From CAXQZM01 sp965229645 (lineage in GTDB: Bacteria > Pseudomonadota > Alphaproteobacteria > UBA7985), in NCBI GenBank assembly GCA_965229645.1, contig OZ245893.1, forward strand, positions 1,364,001-1,428,000: DNA of 64,000 nt, in the 5' to 3' direction. Positions within the stretch are counted from its first letter, which is position 1; every line of letters starts with the position of its first letter. A program made the position numbers and the translations under genes. Below the pieces are notes generated by a model. The model searched no databases and had not been told where the DNA came from. It worked only from the letters and a program-made list of their open reading frames with translations. Shown here piece after piece: positions 60,310 to 64,000 of this stretch.

Positions 60310-61090
60310 ACATATCAATCGGTATGGCGCTTTGATAGAGAAGGTGTTCTTTGATCACTATAGGGGTGGCTTAACTCAATTTGAATTTGCACGTACAGAT
60401 ATTGAAGATGCTGCCAAATTGTTGAGTGTCGAGCTTCCAAAGAACTTGGGAGATGTCCTTTACTCATTCCGCTTTCGCACCGCGCTACCTGAAAGTATAA
60501 TTGCGACGCAACCCAAGGGTATGGAATGGATAATCGAACTGGCTGGGCGTGCTGTGTATAAGTTTTGTCAAGTTAAGATCAATCGTGTTTCTCCACGAAC
60601 AGATCTAGCTACAGTAAGCGTTCCCGATGCTACTCCCGAATTAATTCGCGCTTATGCACTCGACGATGAACAGGCGCTCTTAGCCATTGTGCGCTATAAT
60701 CGGCTAATTGACACCTTCTTGAGTCTTACAACCTATAGCCTTCAGAATCATCTTCGTACTACAGTAAAGGGCGTTGGTCAAATTGAAATTGATGAGCTTT
60801 ATGTTGGAATTGATAAGTATGGTTGTCACTATGTGATACCCGTACAAGCTAAAGGCGGGAAAGATCAAATCGGCATCGTGCAAACATCACAGGACATTCG
60901 CTTTGTTCAAGAGAAGTTTCCAGGTATGCGTTGTAGAGCCATAGCTGCACAATTTATGGGTTCCCAAGTCGTGGCGCTGTTCGAGCTTACGTTACAGGAA
61001 AACGAAATCAAAGTTGTCGAAGAACGGCATTATCAACTTGTTCCAGCAAAAGAACTCGATCAAGCCGCTATAAGGGATTACAGATATTGA
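60302..61090 (+). CDS. Probable type II restriction endonuclease partner of the methyltransferase
   Basis: I do not recognise this 262-residue protein with certainty. It follows a C5-methyltransferase with an 8-bp overlap. It contains a PD-(D/E)XK-like core at about 155-190: GQIEIDELYVGIDKYGCHYVIPVQAKGGKDQIG, where E/D...VxAK matches the nuclease motif. The final part, ERHYQLVPAKELD, is typical of restriction enzymes with a basic tail. I therefore infer the cognate endonuclease. Composition matches the methyltransferase and differs from the core chromosome. A truncated MITE follows 120 bp downstream. Confidence 0.75.
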   Translation: MTKHINRYGALIEKVFFDHYRGGLTQFEFARTDIEDAAKLLSVELPKNLGDVLYSFRFRTALPESIIATQPKGMEWIIELAGRAVYKFCQVKINRVSPRTDLATVSVPDATPELIRAYALDDEQALLAIVRYNRLIDTFLSLTTYSLQNHLRTTVKGVGQIEIDELYVGIDKYGCHYVIPVQAKGGKDQIGIVQTSQDIRFVQEKFPGMRCRAIAAQFMGSQVVALFELTLQENEIKVVEERHYQLVPAKELDQAAIRDYRY

Positions 61091-61209
61091 CCAGTTCTGA
61101 TGAAACTTTGGTCCTTTAACTCCCCAAGTTGCTTCTTTGGACGAAAAAATGTGACCCCATTTATTGAAAGTGTTTTGAAAGACTCCCTTGGCGGCCTCCT
61201 CAACAGCCC

Positions 61210-61329
61210 TGAAACAAGCTAAGAGAGCGCCTTGGGGTATAAGCGAAGGTCCGTCGCAGGCGAAAAGTGAAGCGTTTTTGTCGTGAGACATAAAACAGTC
61301 AAAAAAGTGTCAACTTTTTTGCCAATTGG
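61210..61329. repeat. MITE-like repeat, copy 5 (truncated)
   Basis: It begins inside the element (AGAGAGCGCCTTGGGGTATAA) and runs to an intact-looking end GTGTCAACTTTTTTGCCAAT then TGG, followed by TA at 61330-61331. The missing half suggests truncation. It ends 15 bp before the 2-oxoglutarate oxygenase start, so the repeat end may supply its promoter. Confidence 0.7.
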
Positions 61330-61344
61330 TATAAGACCCCTCCC

Positions 61345-62190
61345 ATGACCGCTCTTGTCCCTGTCGATTATCGTGCGCCGACCGCCAGCCACGACTTTGT
61401 CGCCTCGCTGCGGCAGACGGGTTTTGGGGTTTTGACCAATCATCCTCTTTCCCAAGGCGACGTGCAGGGGATGTACGATGCTTGGGCAAGATTTTTTGCA
61501 TCGGACACGAAGATGGACTACGAATGGGATCGTGAGACGTTTGCGGGCCTGTTTCCCCTCGACAAGTCCGAGACCGCTAAGGGCCAGGAGGTTAAGGACC
61601 TTAAGGAGTTCTTTCATTTTTACCCTGGCGAGACCTGCCCGCCCGAGTTGCGGGCGCAAACGGCTGCTTACCACGCCAAAGCGACCGCCTTGGCGATTGA
61701 GTTGGTGGGCTGGATCGAGGCGCAAAGCCCCGAGGGCGTCAAGGCACGCTACAGCGAGCCGCTGGACCAAATGATGCGCGGGGCGACGCGCAATCTGCTG
61801 CGGATCTTGCACTACCCGCCCCAACCCGACGGAGCGCCCGAGGCGGGCGTGCGCGCCGCCGCCCACGAGGACATCGATTTTTTGACCATTTTGCCTGCGG
61901 CCAATGAGCCAGGCCTGCAAGTTTTGACGAAGGAGGGCGCTTGGCTAGACGTGCCGTCGGACTTTGGCAACTTGATCGTCAATACGGGCGATATGCTGCA
62001 GGAGGCGAGCGGCGGATACTTTCCCTCGACGACCCACCGCGTGGTCAATCCTGCGGGCAAGGACCGCAGCAAGTCACGGTTTTCCATCCCGTTATTTTGC
62101 CACCCGCGCCCCGAAGTCGTGCTCAGTGACCGACACACCGCCCAGTCTTACCTGGATGAGCGATTGCGGGAGTTGGGCCATAAGGCTTAG
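61345..62190 (+). CDS. 2-oxoglutarate/Fe(II)-dependent oxygenase, isopenicillin-N-synthase-like
   Basis: This 281-residue protein of the isopenicillin N synthase family has the iron facial triad HxD...H: AAHEDIDFLTILP (His about 172, Asp about 174) and FPSTTHRVVNP (His about 233). The 2-oxoglutarate-binding RxS is in KSRFSIPLFCHP. The DIOX_N-like start (LRQTGFGVLTNHPLS) is present. Such enzymes hydroxylate or cyclise small molecules; the substrate is unknown. It converges on the enolase-superfamily gene. Its short 5' region is occupied by a MITE end. Confidence 0.88.
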   Translation: MTALVPVDYRAPTASHDFVASLRQTGFGVLTNHPLSQGDVQGMYDAWARFFASDTKMDYEWDRETFAGLFPLDKSETAKGQEVKDLKEFFHFYPGETCPPELRAQTAAYHAKATALAIELVGWIEAQSPEGVKARYSEPLDQMMRGATRNLLRILHYPPQPDGAPEAGVRAAAHEDIDFLTILPAANEPGLQVLTKEGAWLDVPSDFGNLIVNTGDMLQEASGGYFPSTTHRVVNPAGKDRSKSRFSIPLFCHPRPEVVLSDRHTAQSYLDERLRELGHKA

Positions 62191-62204
62191 GATGGCAGCG
62201 ATTT

Positions 62205-63458
62205 TCACTGGCTCCCGCCCATTTTGATGTTGGCGTTGGTGCCTGGCAAACTTATCCCCGTCCAGATGCGCTGGTCGAGCATTTCCAGATGCAGCTTGGT
62301 GCCCGCGTAAGGGTTGTCGCGCGCTAGGTCTTCGTTCAGGTCGGCACCGAGGCCAGGCTTCGTTGGGGGCAGGATGCGGCCTTGCGTGATTTGGATGGGA
62401 TCGGTCAGCAAATCGGCGTGGAACCCGCCCATGGTTTCGATCATCTCGGCCATGAGGAAGTTGGGAATCGAGAGGCCGAGATGGATGTTGGCCAGGGCCT
62501 CTATGGGCCCTGCGTAGAGGTGCGGGGCCAGAACCGCCTGGTGCGCCTCGGCCAAAGCAGCAATCTTTTTGGCCGCCAATATCCCGCCTGCACGCCCCAG
62601 GGCTGGCTGCAGGATCGAGGCGGCGCCCGCGCGCAGCACGGCGGCGAATTCGTACGGCGTCGTCAGCCGCTCCCCCGTGGCGATGGGAATGGGGGTCGCC
62701 CGCGCAACCTCGGCCATGGCTTCGGGGTTTTCGGGCGGCGTCGGTTCCTCAAACCAACGCGGCGCAAAGGGTTCGAGCACTTGGGCGACTTGGCGAGCGC
62801 CGCTGGGGGTGAATTGCCCGTGGGTGCCGAACAGCAAATCGGCGCGGTCGCCGACGGCGTCGCGGACGGTGCCGACGAAGGTTTCGATGAAGCGCAGATC
62901 CTGGATTGAGGGTTGGCGCGGGTCGTAAGTGGTGTAGGGGCCTGCGGGGTCGAACTTGAGCGCGGTAAAGCCCAAGTCTGCGTAAAAGCACGCCCGCTCG
63001 GCAGCGACCTGGGCGTTGGCATAGGCGCGGGCCTGCCGATCGTCGTCGGCGGGGTAGAGGTAAGTATAGGCGCGCAAGTCGGGTTCTACACAGCCTCCCA
63101 ACAGTTGATACACAGGTTTTCCACAAGCTTTTCCCAGGATGTCCCACAAGGCGATTTCCAGCCCCGAAACAGCGCCCATGAGCGAGGGGTCAGGGCGTTG
63201 GGAGAAATTCGCCGAGTAGGCGCGCCGCCAAAACGCCTCTATGTCGTGGGCGCTATGGCCCTGCAAGTGCCGCTGAAACACGTCCTCAATCACCGCTCGG
63301 GTCGCGGCGGGGCCGTAGGGGATGCCGTAGGGCTCGCCGTAGCCAACCAGCCCATCGGCGGTGGTCACCTTAACGAAGGTAAAGTAGCGCCCGCCTTTGC
63401 CTGGCGGCGGCGTGGCGACGATAAAGACCTCGAGGGCGTCAACAACTAAACTTTTCAT
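62205..63458 (-). CDS. Mandelate racemase/muconate lactonizing enzyme family protein (sugar-acid dehydratase-like)
   Basis: This 417-residue enolase-superfamily protein has an N-terminal capping domain (VKVTTADGLVGYGEPYGIPYGP, ALWDILGKACGKPVYQLLGG) and a barrel with LKFDPAGPYTTYDPRQPS, DLLFGTHGQFTPSGA, WFEEPTPPENPEAMAEVAR and IATGERLTTPYEFAAVLRAGAASILQP, the Asp/Glu/Glu metal ligands. Members dehydrate or cycloisomerise sugar acids; the exact substrate (such as galactonate or galactarolactone type) cannot be fixed. The ATG overlaps the mutY stop by 3 bases, but functional linkage to DNA repair is unlikely. Confidence 0.9.
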   Translation of the reverse strand: MKSLVVDALEVFIVATPPPGKGGRYFTFVKVTTADGLVGYGEPYGIPYGPAATRAVIEDVFQRHLQGHSAHDIEAFWRRAYSANFSQRPDPSLMGAVSGLEIALWDILGKACGKPVYQLLGGCVEPDLRAYTYLYPADDDRQARAYANAQVAAERACFYADLGFTALKFDPAGPYTTYDPRQPSIQDLRFIETFVGTVRDAVGDRADLLFGTHGQFTPSGARQVAQVLEPFAPRWFEEPTPPENPEAMAEVARATPIPIATGERLTTPYEFAAVLRAGAASILQPALGRAGGILAAKKIAALAEAHQAVLAPHLYAGPIEALANIHLGLSIPNFLMAEMIETMGGFHADLLTDPIQITQGRILPPTKPGLGADLNEDLARDNPYAGTKLHLEMLDQRIWTGISLPGTNANIKMGGSQ

Positions 63459-64000
63459 AGGCTTAGGTTAGCACCTTCATCGGTCTTCTCAACAATTTTG
63501 TTCAACGCTTTTTTGAACAAGGTCGGCAGCGCCAACCCTTCCAAGTCTGGCACAAAGCGCGCCTCGGGAAAATCTGCCGCCGCGCCCTCGGGGGCTGCGT
63601 AGAGATGCAAGCGCAGATGGAAGTGGGTGAAGGTGTGTTGGATCAAGATTTGGAGCGGCCTGGCGTCGGGACGCGGCGGCGGGCAGGTCGCGGTCCAATC
63701 GCTGGTCGGCAGTGCATCCATCCCGCCGAGCAAGCCCTTGGGCGGTCGCTTGGCGATCAGAACATGGCCCGCGCGGTTTGTAATGAGATAAGCGAGGCCA
63801 CGGCGGGTCGGCTTGGCGCGGCGGGGGGCTTTGCGGGGCAGGTCGGCGGCCAAGCCCTGTCGATGGGCCGCGCAGTGCGCCTGGATCGGGCAGGTCAGGC
63901 ACGCGGGTTGGGCAGGGCGGCAGAGGGTCGCGCCCAAGTCCATGAGCGCCTGAGCATAGTCCCCAGGGCGGGTTTGGGGGGTCAGCGCCGCGGCCCAGGC
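63455..64000 (-). CDS. mutY: A/G-specific adenine DNA glycosylase, C-terminal part (5' end outside window)
   Basis: The frame is open to the window edge and reads RPGDYAQALMDLGATLCRPAQPACLTCPIQAHCAAH, the MutY segment with the iron-sulfur cluster Cys pattern C-x6-C-x2-C-x5-C. After it comes the NUDIX-like domain that recognises 8-oxoguanine (LAYLITNRAGHVLIAKRPPKGLLGGMDALPTS, TFTHFHLRLHLYAA). MutY removes adenine mispaired with 8-oxoG. The N-terminal helix-hairpin-helix and catalytic Asp lie beyond the window. The stop overlaps the next gene's start (ATGA). Confidence 0.93.
   Translation of the reverse strand, partial: AWAAALTPQTRPGDYAQALMDLGATLCRPAQPACLTCPIQAHCAAHRQGLAADLPRKAPRRAKPTRRGLAYLITNRAGHVLIAKRPPKGLLGGMDALPTSDWTATCPPPRPDARPLQILIQHTFTHFHLRLHLYAAPEGAAADFPEARFVPDLEGLALPTLFKKALNKIVEKTDEGANLSL

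Overview
The window looks like a chromosomal segment of a GC-rich alphaproteobacterium. The order murA, DUF2948, hisG, hisD, UPF0262, low-molecular-weight phosphatase, infA, maf, RNase E/G-like, yacG, tRNA-Phe (42.2-49.1 kb) is typical of Rhodobacterales-like genomes. ParE, a short-form HisG and MutY fit the same assignment. The species cannot be named from the sequence alone.

Layout. 0-3.7 kb: end of an amidase gene, an aldose epimerase and parE. 4.1-13.8 kb: one giant gene for a 3234-residue autotransporter-like adhesin (leucine-rich BspA-type repeats, Ig-like, cadherin-like and Calx-beta-like repeats, a 12-copy acidic nonapeptide tract and a C-terminal barrel). A deleted remnant of a second barrel lies at 14.3-14.5 kb, and an unrecognised 380-residue gene abuts it. 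16.2-24.8 kb: a divergent amino-sugar locus, with a sugar ABC importer on one side and a GlcNAc-kinase-like protein, a GntR regulator, NagA and NagB on the other. Together these would import N-acetylglucosamine or chitobiose and feed fructose-6-phosphate to glycolysis.

25.1-41.3 kb is an accessory defence island of lower GC ending near tRNA-Thr. It holds a four-gene restriction-modification-like operon (Res-type helicase-nuclease, ORF6N protein, beta-class N6-adenine methyltransferase, and a RelE-like domain fused to a UvrD-type helicase). It also holds a class III Fic protein, a GIY-YIG gene remnant, a HEPN/MNT toxin-antitoxin pair, an IS110-family element with a candidate bridge-RNA region, an IS630-family element, and a membrane/Mrr-type nuclease reading frame split by an in-frame UGA. 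The most striking signal is a 26-bp palindrome directly upstream of the ORF6N gene that is almost identical to a palindrome inside the ORF6N coding sequence.

49.1-51.2 kb is a patch of transposon debris with an ISAs1-family element whose 11-bp target duplication is intact. 52-58.2 kb carries a glutamine amidotransferase, a thioesterase, and a GntR / FMN-dependent monooxygenase / aldo-keto reductase / sugar-binding-protein cluster that resembles oxidative sulfosugar catabolism. 58.9-61.1 kb is a compact type II restriction-modification pair. The right end has a 2-oxoglutarate oxygenase, an enolase-superfamily dehydratase and the 3' part of mutY.

A small mobile repeat family (about 190-240 bp, TA-flanked, ends of the form CCARCGGCG-N8-TGAC) occurs at least five times between genes. 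Its ends match those of the resident IS630 element, so it is best read as an IS630-driven MITE. Most genes read as intact. Broken or doubtful ones are marked.
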